A stretch of 64,000 nucleotides of DNA from Chlorokybus atmophyticus (GCA_009103225.1 RHPI01000026.1:784331-848330); one strand, 5' to 3'. Numbered from the stretch's first letter, positions 48,761 to 61,783 are shown. Notes: generated from the letters alone by a model not told the origin. A program made the numbers and translations.

Positions 48761-49688
48761 GAGTAAGGGTTCAGAGTTGCTTCAAGCCAGTCAGCTCAAG
48801 AACATGGGGAAGTTCCACCGCCTGAACGTTTCTCCATAAGGAAATGTTTGCACGCACTTGGCATGCTGACCCTTGGTTGTCTTGCCTTTTTGAGGCCTCG
48901 CCCCAATAGGCAACTTCCGTAGGCACACATGGCCAAAAAGGCGCGACACGTGACGTGGCCATGCCAGCCAGGCCCAGAAGTGGCAAACAGGTCCGTCACA
49001 ACCGTGTCAACTCCACCGACCCACAAAACAAGGCGCCGTTTCGGTTGGTAGACTTTGCCGCGCATATGCTGATGATGTGCTGACGCTAACCGCCGTCGGT
49101 TGCCATTTCGGACATTTGCTGACGGCAAGCCAGTCACGGTGTGAGTCACACCTGTCACCTGCTGCAAAACTGTCAAACAAGGCTCCGGTCAAGCGCCGAT
49201 TGGGAAGCCAGGCGCTTAACGGTGTTCTTCTCCCCCTTGGCGGTGTTTGGCATGGTTACGGTATCTTCCGGAAGCCATTGCGATACCGTTGTTGCGAGAT
49301 GCTTGCCCAAAACGCATGCATATGCTGATGCATATGCTCATGCCTTGCGCGTATGCTGAGGTGGCGGCGGTGGCGTTAGCGAGGTGGCTGGCGACGGTGG
49401 TGGGGTGGGCGGCAGCATGGCCTTCTGGTTGAGGTGAGTGTCCGCACACCTGCTTGTTTGCTGAGACATTCGTAGCATTGGGTCTGAGTGAGTGGTCCTG
49501 TCTGCGTGTGTGTGCTGCAGACAGCCGGTGGTTGCTGGTGCCAGCAGGCGGCGGCGGCAGCAGGGTTGAGCTGGGCAGCAGCATGGCATGGCTGCAGCTG
49601 GATGCTGGTTGATACCAGAAGTTGTGAAGAAAGTACACCAGCTTGCAGCGAGTGTGTTTGAAGCTGGTTGAGAACTCCAGCTGTAACG
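48761..49688. other. Region upstream of the CRAL-TRIO gene
   Basis: Composition returns to normal and CpG content rises towards 49.0-49.6 kb, as expected of a promoter and 5' leader. Long frames on the minus strand (49216-49785) are low-complexity in Gln, Pro and Ser and overlap the gene's first exon, so I take them as shadows. Confidence 0.45.
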
Positions 49689-51848
49689 ATGGAGAGGAGG
49701 ACAGTGCCCCCCCTCGCTGCTTATGTGCGGCAAGCTGCTGTGCCAGCTGGTGGAGGCGCTGCTGCCTCAATTGCTGCGTCCGCACTGCTCATGGCGCAGG
49801 CCGTCACAGTGATCAATGCTTCCAAGTCTAAGGGGGAGGGCGCGATGCTGCCGGTTCTGCGCACTTTATGCGTGCTTGGCCTGCCCCGCATGAAGTTCTT
49901 GCTGGCTGGTCCGCTTCGCCCACTCAGCGCACCCCTGCAGGTAACCACACATGAGTGTAAATCGTGCAATTCGCGAATGGCGTGCTTGTAAACAACCATT
50001 GATGTGTACTGTTGTAACATTGTCGTACAAAGCCAGCTAGCCTTGCTTAGATCTCCCGTTGACCAACCGTTCTGGTGCTAGTTGTGTCAATATCAGTGCC
50101 ACAGTCAAGTTCTCTTTCAAGGTTACCTTTGTAGCTGATAGCAGTAGGCCGGCAACATTAACACCATCACCAGCACACGCTTGAATCAGAAACTGGATGA
50201 GAGATTGTGTAGAAAGTTGTCTCCAACGTTTGCTGTGTGATTGTTGAGCTGCATATGTGTGCCCATCTGCCTACTTGCAAAGTTTACACACACGTGTTTG
50301 TTATGTCAGCCCATCGACTGCCTCACATCGCTACATGTTGAATTAGGCATGGGTGAGTCACTTGACAGTGTTTACAATGCAGGTTGCTGCGGGTCCACTA
50401 ATGGTGCTCTCAGTCGCTGGGCCTCTGGTTGCATGCGTGCGAGGATGGGTGGTTCGTAAGAGAAAAGCGGTCTTGGCCGACGTTCAGGATGAAACTGCCT
50501 GTGTGGAAACACCACTGCAAACTGAGCCTTTTGGAAGGTGAGCCTTTAACATATCCAGCTGGGTCTGTTTGTCGAGCACAGAATACTGTGCGTAGCAGTG
50601 ACTGCCAACATGTGATCCGCGGCTTCTGTCATGTTGGTTGTTGGTGCTGCATTGGTCTCTGCTTTGATTGACACAGTCCTAGGGCAGACAGAGTATGTGT
50701 GCTTGAGCTGATGATTCTGTGGCTTCACCACAGTTCCATTGCAAATCCAAGTGAGGGAGATCTGCGCAAGCTTGCAGACGTCAAAGCAGCACTTTCAGCT
50801 GCAGACGTACCAGTCCCGCAACCGTAAGCACTGTTGCAACCCTACAAACGATGCCTGTGTGCCGAATACCAATGCTGCTTCCACCTGCATGCGCGTCCAA
50901 GTGGTAACAGCAATTAGTGCATTGATCCCTTGCACGACTGCACAGGCTGAATGACGGGCACATACTACGCTATGTTCGAGTTCTTGGCACTGCAGAGGCA
51001 GCCACCACTGCATTTCGCAACCATCTGAATTGGAGAGCCAACTACACTTTTGCTTCCAAAGAGTTAATGCACAAGTTTGATGACTTGGTCTTCTGGCACA
51101 AGCAAGACAAGTATGGGCGTCCGTGCTTGGTTGTGCGGATGGGCGCAGCTTTGCCTGTCATCCGGAAGGACCGTGCAGTGATTCCAATGCTAGTGGATGT
51201 GATAGGTAACAGTCAACTCCTGCTGTGCATTGTAGTCTGTTTGCTTCACGCTGTGCACTGCGTGCGTGTGTGCACGCTTATTAATTGACCTGTTGACCAG
51301 TATACCAACATCAGCATTGTGCTGCAGTGGCGCAAATGGAGTTTGCGACGCGCCACCTGCTTCAGGACGGTAGGGCGGAGCAGATTGCGGTAGTGCTGGA
51401 CGTGGAGGGTATAGGCTTGACGAGTGTACCAATACACATGATCAAGCACATGGTGGGAGTGTTGGGCCGCAACTACCCGTTGCGCCTTGGGGTGTTCTAC
51501 ATTGTCAGAGCGCCCATGTCTGTCAATTTTGTTTTAGCGGCATTGAAGAGCATCCTTCACCCCGTCACAAGGGAGAAGATCAGTGTGGCTGGCAGGAACT
51601 GCGCACCCGAGCTGATGCGGCATTTTGACGAGGCTGATCTGTCTCGGTTTTTTGGCGGCAGCTGCAAATGCAGCGTATGTGTCCCTGAAGAGGCCCTTCC
51701 CGCACACCAACAACTCACTATTCGTAAGGGCGCGGCGCCCTCTGTCATGCGATGGCCGATTGGCAGTCAAAGCTGGCCTGGGCGCTACCTGATGACGCTG
51801 GTATTCTTTGTAATTATCATGGTTTCTGCGGGTTTTGCGCAGCTGTAG
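49689..51848 (+). CDS. CRAL-TRIO (Sec14-like) protein with two hydrophobic segments
   Basis: Exons 49689-49940, 50383-50537, 50734-50823, 50946-51205 and 51328-51848 join to 1278 nt (425 residues) with no phase error. CRAL-TRIO proteins bind and transfer phosphoinositides or other lipids. The CRAL-TRIO-N part is LRKLADVKAALS through LRYVRVLGTAEAATTAFRNH; the lipid-binding domain follows with FWHKQDKYGRPCLVVRMGA, QIAVVLDVEGIGLTSVP, NYPLRLGVFYIVRAPMSVNF and LSRFFGG. A hydrophobic stretch before the domain (VAAGPLMVLSVAGPLVACV) and a C-terminal one (YLMTLVFFVIIMVSAGFAQL, then stop) suggest membrane anchoring; the last looks like a tail anchor. This recalls Sec14-like proteins tethered to the endoplasmic reticulum, but orthology cannot be assigned. 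A CKCSVC pair lies between the domain and the anchor. Confidence 0.88.
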
Positions 51849-52872
51849 GCTGGGCAGCAGTATTGTACAGACATGCATTCCTACTTTTTGATTCATTACT
51901 GGGTAATTGAAGATTAGGTCTCATTGGTTAGTGTTAGTTTGTGTCCCTGATTGTGCATCATAGCACTGGTGTCAAGTGGTAATACCAATACACCGTTACT
52001 TGTCAGTCTAGCGCAGTGTCGGGTGCGTCATGATTGGTTTTTATGCACACAGTGTTTACCACCAGTTGCCCGTTGTATTGCCCTTGGGTAAGTGCAGTGG
52101 AAATGCTTGTGCTGAATCTTGTAGCAATCAGGCAGCAACATCGGCAACACGTACATGCTGTCAACTGAACCGAATGAGGCAGGAGCAGCTTGCGCCAGTA
52201 AAGCATTGGCACAAGAACACATTTCTCTGTACATAAACTGGGGAGTGGAATGGCCCATGCATGTGCTTGCAGCCTTCAGCATTTCAGTACTTGAAGTTAG
52301 TAGTATTATAAAAACAAAGTATATGCTCAGCTTTGACACGGCAACCATGCATGGTGGTTTCCATTTGTGCACTGAACGCACGTAACACTCTTCAGTTTCA
52401 TGTTATGCATGGCAAGTACAGGTGGATGACACATGCACAGCATTGCGTATTTTCTACACAGCACACTTGCACTGCCACATGATATCCAATACAGTTGCGA
52501 TGTGCACCAAACAGCGCTACATGTTGTAGCACAAGCATTTGCGTGCACGGACGGTTACCCTCAGTGATGACGCCTGTCACCTCTGTAAGTGATTCACGTG
52601 CAGCGCTGCCACTGTCGCATCACTTTCATCGCTGTTATGACTGGCTGACATAAAAGTACTATTCGGTTGCTTGCAACTGCATGTCATGCAGACAATTAGA
52701 TTTTGTAACATGCCTATGCATTGATAGTAGCGCAGCTTGTAAACACAAGTGCCTGACCAGCAGGCTGCTTCAACTAGAGCAGCAGGCATGGACAGCAGCA
52801 ATGGTACCTTCAGCGATGGTATTTTCTTGTGTGCAAAGACGTGGTGAGCGTACTGTACAGCGCTATGCGCTG
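51849..52872. other. Intergenic region between convergent genes
   Basis: Short unrelated open frames only. An exon of the next minus-strand gene beyond 52873 cannot be excluded but none was recognised. Confidence 0.45.
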
Positions 52873-55800
52873 TTACCAGTGCGGGATCTGAACAGGAAAG
52901 TGCCTTGTTTTGCAAACTGACATGCGAGTTTTTGCCACACAAACATGTCGCACCTGCACATATAGCACTCGCACCTGTGGTGGCCTGTGGCCGAAAAACT
53001 GCGGCGGATGTTTTTTGCTCTTTTTGTGTCTTTCTTTCCTTTTCCCGACTCCATTCACCGGAGGCGCATACTCAGGCAAAAGGTGTTCTGCTCTCCTTTT
53101 GCCAAGGATGCTGGTGACCACCTGCATGGCCTCATGACCTCCTGTACCAATAATTGCAAAGTCAAGTGAACCATGGTACAGCCAAGCGTGCAACAACCAC
53201 GTTCTGCACGCAAGAGAGGTAGCATGCTAACCTGCTTGTAGTTTGACTCGTTGTGTCGCGCACTCTGCTACCTGTGCATCTAAGTGCGCCAGTCGGCTCT
53301 CATAGTCTTGTATCAGCGCAGCCTGGGCAACGAGACACGTTGCATAAGAGTTGCTAACTGCAACTGACTACAATACAAACACAACCATACTCAAGTATAC
53401 ATATAGATTTCGACGACAATGTCTCGTACAGCCTTGCAGTTACACGATCACACCAAGCTGTAGCAATCGCAGCACTTGGCAAACACACCTGAGCACACAC
53501 AACCATGCCTAACCCAACACGCCAAACGATGTGCTTTTTGCTTGCCTTGCGCTCTCCAAGCTCGGCTAGTTGGCGCTCAATGGTTTGCAGGGCAACAGAC
53601 GCATCACTTCCAGATCCTGAAGGCTCTGCCAAGTAAATGTGGTGGACAGTGAGCTCAGTTGCAACCCACGGGCACAAGCACGACATGTGTTGCACACGTG
53701 GTGCATACCTGAAGCGTACAAGTGACCGGATAGGAGGTGGCCTTCATTCCTCGCTCGCACGGCATCGATGGCGACCGCAACATCTTCGGTTGAGGCGGGC
53801 TGCAAATCGCCGTGCGGCACGCAGCCGCCTTCCAAGAAAGCGATGGCTTGCAGCGACGCATTCTGCTCTGCTTCCTGAGTTGGATGAAGCAAGGCTTCGC
53901 CAACAGAGCTGCATGTGCATGCAACTACACACCGCTGGTGGGAGTACAGTACCTTTGCGTTGGTGTAGTAACCCTGCGGGGTGATGGCGAAGTAATCGCG
54001 GTGCGGAAGGATGCAGTTGGCGGTGAACACGCCAGGGCATGGGGAGGTCTTTATGAACACGGGTTGCGGGACCTGCGACCACCACCAGTATGAGCACGTG
54101 TTAGAAAAACAGCTTGCTGACGCGTTGGCTGGCTGCTGCCATGTGTATGATGCTTGTCTAATGTGTTCACCTTGTTCTGTTGGCACCATTCGTGTAGGTG
54201 GGACTTTGGTGTTTTGCCCTTCCAGGTGCCAGGGGTATACCTACACAGCACACTGTTGGTGCACTTCCAATGCAGCAAGCACAACTTGCGAAACGTTACA
54301 CAACAGGGCACAACCAAGCAACTCACACAAATGGCGATTGCGGCGGTGGGTGCAAAGCAAGCAGCTCGGCCGCATTCGGTCCGCTCGGCTTAACAACTGC
54401 AGCTGCTGTTGCCATAGCGTTTGCAGCACCAGCCTCCAGCGGTGCGGCATTTGGGTCAATAACTGCAGCGAGCTTCTCGGGCGTGTCCAGTCCCAACTGC
54501 TCTGCATTGCTGCAAGTGCAACAACAACACCAAAGTGAGTGTTTTCTTCACCTGCTCCTGTGCCAACAGCATCAACACAAGGTTCAAGTCATCTTCGCAC
54601 ACACACCTGCTTATCCATGAGACAAGGCTTTGTGCAAAAGGACGCACACACGCGAAGTCCACATACTGCCGGCCAAGGAGGTCCTCTGGCTTAGTGTGTG
54701 CATGTTCAGGCGGTGAGCACGCGGCCAGGATGGTGTGTAATGATACCCACCGGCCTGGTGAGTCTCCGTCATCTGGAGGATTGCCCTTGGCCATGAAGAC
54801 ATACACTCTCGCAGCGGGTACGCCTTCAAGTACACCAACGACAGTGTTGGAAACCGTGAAGGCTGTCGACGTGTCCGCTGCCAGCAGGTCTTCGGCATTG
54901 GCAGTCACCTGCGCTAACGTCCATGCCAGTGTCTGCAGCTGCTGATCATCACCTGCAAGTACCCAACAAATCCTCACTTAGCTTACTCTCAAATGTCAAC
55001 ACGCTGTTCCGACGGCCCAACAACATGGCTTCACCCAGAGACGCACACACGCATGTGCACACGCGCACGCGCATGCACATGCTCCCACACGAACGCATGC
55101 ACACAAGCGCACGCACGCCACATCAACACGCCATAGCACAATGCCATGCAAATAACAAGTTGCAACGGTAACTTTACCTGTTTTGCCACTTGAGTCCAAG
55201 GGCAGAGACCATCCGCAAGGCGCCGAGCCTCCCCAAACCAGCAAGCATTGTGAGAAGTCTTGGGACAGGATGATGCCGCTCGCTGATGTGTGCTCGAGTT
55301 GGGTAACTACTGGAGAAGCCAAGCGCTGCGCCACGTCGGTGGCGAGTGGCACGAGCTTTGGTCGCAGCCGACATGCGGCAGCCCATAGCTGCTCTGCCGT
55401 CACCGGGTCAAGCAGAGGGAACGACTCGCACACAAACGTCTTGAAAAACCACTCTGCAATGCGGATCTGCAAGTGCATTTTCGCTCTGTGAGCAACAATT
55501 GCTGTCATAGTGGTGCAACTTTGACAAGCGCACAATGCGACCAACAAGGCATCATCATCATCATCATCATCAAGGGCATGCTTCTGTGTGAGGAGCAGTA
55601 CATTGTACTGCTTTGAAATCAGAAGCATGCCCTTGAGTCATCAACTGCAGTAGCTTTGCATTGTGGTTGCAGACAATGCAGGCTCTATGCACTAAAGCTT
55701 TACCTGCATAAACCCATGAACAAGCAGAATGCTGTACTGAGCAGCACATCCGACGGTACTGCTTCACACGCTGAAGCATGCCCCTGATGACTAAACAACG

Positions 55801-56481
55801 CCTTCGTACATCTATCAACAAGCAGTTGTGCAAGTAGTTATTCATGATGAGGACACCATGCTTGAGAGCATGTAAAGTCCTGAAGCGTTGCATTCATTCT
55901 AGCTCTAGCTCTAGCTCTTCCTTGCCAAAACATATTACTATATGTACCGTTTGTCAGTGAGCTGTGCATGCATGGTGGTCGCATGCACAGCGGACTGACT
56001 CCTATGTGCATGGCATCCTACCACTCATATACTCCTTGCACCTGCAACTTGCCCATTACAAAGCAGCAAGCGCAGAAGCCTTAGAACTCGTTGCATTGCT
56101 TGCATACCCTAGGCACCTCTGCAAGCATTGCAACCAGTGTGCATATAGCAGGAGCAACAATAGAGCACAACATGCGGAAGCCTGTTTTCCATGTAAGATG
56201 CGCACCTGCTTGACAAGCAGCTGCTTCAGCTGCTGCTGCTTGTCAGAATTCTCCCCCTCCTCCTCCTGCTGGTCATCCACCAGGGGGTCCAGGAAGCGAG
56301 CGACCAGCTGCTCCGCCAGCCGCGGCACCTGCAGATGCTCCGCCACTACGGTGCCACCGACGACAACCTCCTCAGCCCTTGCACCCTTCACCTCCCCCTC
56401 CTCCTTAGCCTGCTCCTGCTCCAGCTCCTGCGCTTCCCCCTCCTCCTTCTCCACCACCGCCGCCGCCCTCTGCTCCGCCAT
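52873..56481 (-). CDS. Unidentified multi-exon protein with a dsRNA-binding-like segment
   Basis: Minus-strand exons with matching phases: 56206-56481, 55178-55466, 54552-54952, 54327-54496, 54171-54240, 53953-54072, 53709-53874, 53546-53625, 53232-53322, and a last one from 53141 down to 52975 (donor-like site) or 52873 (stop). The start is MAEQRAAAVVEKEEGEAQEL, acidic and Glu-rich. The middle (TWKGKTPKSHLHEWCQQNK, then CPGVFTANCILPHRDYFAIT, then YYTNAKEAEQNASLQAIAFL) resembles the dsRNA-binding-like segment found before the helicase core in DHX57/DExH-type RNA helicases, but no helicase motifs follow. The C-terminal part has coiled-coil-like stretches and a Lys-rich tail (GKRKERHKKSKK). The intron after 53546 appears to begin GC. 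I cannot name the family. Confidence 0.65.
55570..55636. repeat. 17-bp perfect hairpin with a nested palindrome, in an intron
   Basis: TCAAGGGCATGCTTCTG (55570-55586) is the exact complement of 55620-55636; the loop contains the palindrome AGCAGTACATTGTACTGCT. A CAT/ATC trinucleotide run precedes it. It lies in the first intron (55467-56205) of the minus-strand gene. Confidence 0.93.
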
Positions 56482-57363
56482 TGCTGCACTTTGATCTGAT
56501 TCTGCTTTGTTTTGCAGATTGTTTTTCTTGGCAAATTTTTGCGTTTCACAGTGCTAACTTCCGTGGCGCGAGCTTGGCAGCTTCCCGCAGGAGGAATGCT
56601 CTAACTTTCGACAAAGTTGTTAACGTCGGCAACGTTGTCGATGTTGCTGGCGGCGGCGGCCTGTGGCAGGTGGTGGTAGGAAACAACAATGTGTCATGCG
56701 AAGCGTGGTGAGCATACGTGTTAAGTTTAGTTCGACGGGAGGTCAGGTGCTGAAAGGTGTTGTGCTTCGAGGCAATCCGCCATGAGCACTCTGCTTGCAC
56801 TGCATTGCTAAATGTTTTCGTCCGCGTCGTTGTCGTCGTCGTTGTCCTCAACATGGTCGTCATCTTTGTTTCCCCTTGATCGTGCTACGTTGAACACCAA
56901 GCAGTAGTTATTCAACCTTGAACACATAAGAAGTTGGATCTAGGTGCAGCCAGGGCACTCCATAACCGCACGTGGTTGTCTGTCAGTCTGGATTATGCGA
57001 TCATGAGGTTGATGTTGGAGACACGCACATATTGGCCGTAACGCAAGCTTGCTACCTCCTTCACCTGGACCACTACTTGAAACACCAGGTTGGTCGGGCA
57101 CGAGCACACCACCACAGCCACCATCATATCGTCAATATCAGCATCATCATCTTCGCCGTTGAACTCGTCATTGTGTATGCAATTTCTTACATGCACAACT
57201 TACGTCCAGTAGGTGTGTTCCATGGGCCGTGTTGTGCCACATGGCTTCGAGGAAGCTGCCGCCTGCCAACCTGAGCCATTCAGAGAGCAGGTGTGTGCAC
57301 ATATGACAATGCTGACCTGCAGCGTTGTCAGCCTCGATGAAGCAAGCATATCTTTACCACAGG
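56482..57363. other. Divergent intergenic region
   Basis: Lies between the start of the minus-strand gene (56481) and the kinase start (57364), so it should hold both promoters. A plus-strand frame at 56481-56711 and another at 56972-57274 show no family. An upstream noncoding or coding exon of the kinase may end near 57292, since CACAG just before 57363 looks like an acceptor. Confidence 0.45.
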
Positions 57364-60300
57364 ATGCACGAGTACGAGGTTGGCAAGGCGGTCGGCAAGG
57401 GCGGTTACAGCATTGTGCATGCAGGAGTCCGCAAGTCAGACTCCACACCCGTCGCCATCAAGTGCATAGGTGCGTGTGCGTGTGAGTGTGCATGTGTGGG
57501 TTGTGGTGTATGCGCGCTTGTTGTTTGCAAGCCCCACTGAGTACACGTAACCAGATCTTGCAAGCTTGACGGAGAAGAAACGCGAGCGCTGTCTCCAAGA
57601 GGTGGAGCTTCTGCGTGGGCTGCGCCACCCCAACATCATCGATATGCTCGACGCGTTCCCACACGACGATCAGGTCAGACACCACACGACAGTCGCATAT
57701 CACCACAACCTGAGAGGCTTCTAAGCTTGAGACTGTGTGTGGCTCAGCTCATTATTGTGTTCGAGTGGGCGGAGCGCGGCGACCTCAAACGCCTCATCAA
57801 ACGCGCCGCTGCTTCAGGAGGAGGAAAAGGAGGAGGAGGAAAAGGCTTTGATGAACGCACTGTCTGGCACTTCATTGCGCAGGTCAGATTCAGCTTGCGT
57901 CGCGATGGTTGCATCACTTGTGTGCGTAGAGTTTGCTTAGAAAGTAGCAAGTTGCAAATCGTCAACAGAACGCGCACGTATATGCACGCGCGCCCATCCA
58001 CTCATACGCAGCCATGTGCTAGCATGCTCCACACATACCCATGGTCACATGCACACACAGTTACACACCATGCACGCAAGCACCCAGGCATTAAGGCAGG
58101 CAGGCGCTCGCGTGTACACGTGCAACGCACACATGCGCATGAGCGCGCTAAGTTGGTGCATGTCACTGCATGTCAGTTACGTCGTCTGCAAAGTACTATT
58201 TGTCTGAGTGAGGCATACGCTAGTCAGCTCCTGTGTGGTGTAGCTCATAGCAAAGATGTCGTCTTTGCTTACAGATAACGTCCGCCCTCGCCTTCATGCA
58301 CGCCCGCCGCACGGCGCACCGCGACGTGAAGCCCGCCAACGTGCTGGTCACGTGCGACGGGACCCTCAAGCTGGCGGACTTGGGGCTCTCGCGGGAGTTC
58401 TCAGACGGGACGCTCGAGGCTTTCAGCAAGGTAAGAGTGCACGTGGACGTGTGCATGCTTGCCCGTGTGCATGCCTGTACCCCACGTGTGAAGTACAACA
58501 CAACGTTGAACACCAGCCAATGCGGTGCAGGTTGGCACGCCGTATTACGTGGCGCCAGAGGTCGTGAAGGGTGTTGGATATGACTGGAAGAGCGACTGTT
58601 GGTCGCTCGGATGCGTGGCGTACGAACTCCTCACCCTCAAGTATGCTAAAATTCCGCCTGCAACCGCACGCACGCACGCACGCACGCACCCACGCACAGA
58701 CACGCGCACGTTGCCATGCTCAAGCTGATGGTTGTTGTCAAGCATTCCCTGAGTTAAATTGAAGCACATATTCGTTAGTCCGAACAGGCAGTAGTAACGA
58801 GTGCATCTTTCAATGTTGCTGTTTCAACCACTTGGGTTTTGTTCACAAACACTTCCCCTGCTTTGTCATGCATCACCCGCTCACAATCAAACCACACCCA
58901 GGTCCCCGTTTGAGGCCGAGGGGGGCGCCAACCTCTACGACGTCTTTGTCAAGATCACCAAGGGCGACTACTCCCCTCTCCTCCCCTCCCAAGCCTCGAC
59001 TCCCATGCGAGAGGCGGTGCGGGCGCTGCTGCAGCTCGACCCTGGCGCGAGACCGGACGCCGAGAGCGTGCGGAGACTAGCCGTGAGGATGATGAAGGGG
59101 GTGAGTGGGTGGGNNNNNNNNNNNNNNNNNNNNNNNNNNNNNNNNNNNNNNNNNNNNNNNNNNNNNNNNNNNNNNNNNNNNNNNNNNNNNNNNNNNNNNN
59201 NNNNNNNNNNNNNNNNNNNNNNNNNNNNNNNNNNNNNNNNNNNNNNNNNNNNNNNNNNNNNNNNNNNNNNNNNNNNNNNNNNNNNNNNNNNNNNNNNNNN
59301 NNNNNNNNNNNNNNNNNNNNNNNNNNNNNNNNNNNNNNNNNNNNNNNNNNNNNNNNNNNNNNNNNNNNNNNNNNNNNNNNNNNNNNNNNNNNNNNNNNNN
59401 NGGGGGGGGGGGGGGGGGGAGGGTTTGTGTGTTGATATTCTGATCTGCAGAGTGGTGGAGTGGATGCGGTGAGTGTGATGGGAGGTGTGTGGGAGAAGAT
59501 GGTGGTGATGGCGAGTGCGGGCAAAATGCAGGTGCGCATGCATTCGTATATGCTTTGGGATCAGGCATCCTCTTTGTGCTTTGAGGTGTGCGCGCGCGCG
59601 CGCGCGCGCGTGCGTGCATATGTGTGTGCGCTCCAATGCACGCACGCGTGTGTGCGCGAGCATGTTCGTGTGCATGTGGTTTGTGCATGCGTGTCTTACA
59701 CGTGTGTGCACAGATCCATGGCGCTATCGACCGCTTTACCTTTGCAGAGCCCAGTCGCCAGGTATGCAATGGCTTCTGTTGGCTGTCATTACAGAACACA
59801 AGCAAGTAAACACAAGCAATAAAGAGCAGTCCACGAGAGAGAAGTCTTATGGCTGCTTGATTGCACTAACAAATGACGGGTCTTTGATTCAGGGCCCGGC
59901 ACGCCAGTTTGCCCTCTTCCATACGCTCGCATCGCAGCTTTTAGACTTGTGCACGGCCGCGCACGCCAACAACACCAAGGCATCAGCCCCCGCACTCACC
60001 TCAGGTGAAACCCCACGCAACACGCGCATCACATGCAAGCTGTGCATCTCACCTGCTTACAATGGCAGGTTATGAGGAGACAGTCATGCTGTTTGACACG
60101 CCTGCTGCACGGACCCAAGCCGCAGCGTGCCTCGTAGCAGCTGCAAGATGTGTCGTAGACAAAAGCACGGACATGTTTGAAGACAACATTGCGGATGGAT
60201 ATGGCGCAGTAAGCACACGGGTTGTGTGGACATGTTGTGCGTGTGTGTGTGTGCATGTAACACTATTAACTGCTTTTTAACAGGCAGCTTGTGGCTTTCT

Positions 60301-61783
60301 TGACATGCTTCTGAACGCGGCGATAGTGAGTGTCAAGCCCAACGTTTTTCCGCCTGCGCTTCCGCTCGAAGAGGGTAATGGCTTTACCGAGGATGACGTG
60401 GAGATCATCGATGGCGACAGTAGTGGTGATGAAGACATAGAGTGCAACATTGACGACCAGCATATTGGAGATGAGAGTAATGTTGAGTGGGAGGCTAGTG
60501 ACAAAGAGGACACGCTTGCGCCTGCGGGCGTATACAACATGTTGGGTTGCGGCGCAGCGGTCGTGGTTGTTGTTCCAGGCAACAAGTTGGCGTGGCAGGA
60601 GGGCGTGCGCACGTTGGAACATGTAAGCACGTCTGTGGCGGCGGGCGCAATGGCCGCAATTGGACGCGCGCAGGACCACTCCACTCTCCTTGCGCGTGAA
60701 CTCGCGGCCCTGTCTGCCGCGTCCTCACGCGCCTCCACGCACGTGAGCTCCTCAATCACTGCGCAACACTCCGCCGCCTCAGCGCGCATGCATCAGGTAC
60801 GTGTCTTGTGCACGCGTATGCATGTGTATGTGAGGCGTTGACAGTGTGCTGATGGACGCGCGCGCGTGCGTCCGTGCGGACGTGTACATGTGTGTGTGTG
60901 GCGTTGACATGCCGCGCTGGTAGATGCGTGCCAGCGTTGAGGTGAAGGAAGCATCTGTGGCTGCCAAGCAGAGCGAGTTGGGCGCTGTGCAAGAGAGGCT
61001 CGCATGCACGCAGCAGGTGCGTGTGGGTTCGCACATACTTGCATGTATTTGCATATCACTGGTACACCTACCTCAAGCATGCATGTTGTACGGGTTGCAA
61101 CAAGTTGGGTCTCCCTACACAGATGTTGGAGAGCAAGTTGGCAAGCGTGGCAGGAGGCGACGGGTCACAGCCCGCTCTGAGGGCAGCTTTACGAGGCATC
61201 AAGGAGGAGATGAAGGTCATGGATGCGCAGGTGAGAGCACCTGGTTGTTTACAACAACCTCTGTTATGTGTGCATGTAGCTGATTGTTTTGTGTGCTTCT
61301 GTCTGCGCAAGATTGCTTGGCATCAGCATCGCCTCCTGCGGTCATGACAGCAGCTTTGGACAGTGCAATGCCCTCGATCAGACTAATGCTGCATACAATG
61401 ATTGCGCCAGACATGATGAGCAACCGCGCAGACGCCAACGCAGAGGTCCGCGAGTTCGCATGCATCTGCGCCCTGCATTTTACTGGTGGTGCTGATGATG
61501 GTACGTTGTGTTTCCAGGTGCAATTGTATACAGGATTTCCCAGGCGTGTCCACGCAGCAGAAGGTTGCCAAAAAGCAAGGGACCGGACACATACATATAT
61601 TACATGCCTGTCTGATGTGAACTGTTCCCACATGCGATTTTCTTCTCACTGCTCTCTGGTGCAGGTGACAGTTCTGTTGGAGTGTTAGTGTCTGCCTCCT
61701 CCAGCAGGAGTTCTGCTGCAACACACAAGCTTGGCCAGCAAGTCATCTTGTGTCTTAAACTGCACAACTCGTGCATAGAGTAG
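57364..61783 (+). CDS. NEK: NEK6/7-like protein kinase with a long C-terminal extension
   Basis: Kinase exons 57364-57469, 57555-57673, 57748-57882, 58275-58430, 58531-58640 and 58902-59100 join in frame (275 residues). All kinase landmarks are present: [11 protein letters not shown] loop, VAIKCI lysine, HRDVKPANV catalytic loop, DLGLSR (DLG as in NEKs), [11 protein letters not shown] and [12 protein letters not shown]6/7-like stretches include [13 protein letters not shown] and [10 protein letters not shown]. After the N gap, exons 59451-59531, 59714-59761, 59893-60004, 60069-60208, 60284-60796, 60924-61016 and 61123-61230 continue the same strand with an acidic segment ([19 protein letters not shown]), Ala/Ser-rich helices and coiled coil ([20 protein letters not shown]). 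The final exons near 61312-61500 and 61645-61783 have an unresolved phase. NEKs act in mitosis and cilia; which role applies here is not shown by the sequence. Confidence 0.85.
59114..59401. other. Assembly gap (N run)
   Basis: About 288 N followed by a run of G. It falls in the intron between kinase exon 6 (ending 59100) and the exon at 59451, unless a small exon is hidden in it. Confidence 0.99.

Noticed and set aside
49216-49785. 189-codon minus-strand frame
   Set aside because: Low-complexity Gln/Ser/Pro composition and overlap with the first exon of the CRAL-TRIO gene on the other strand.
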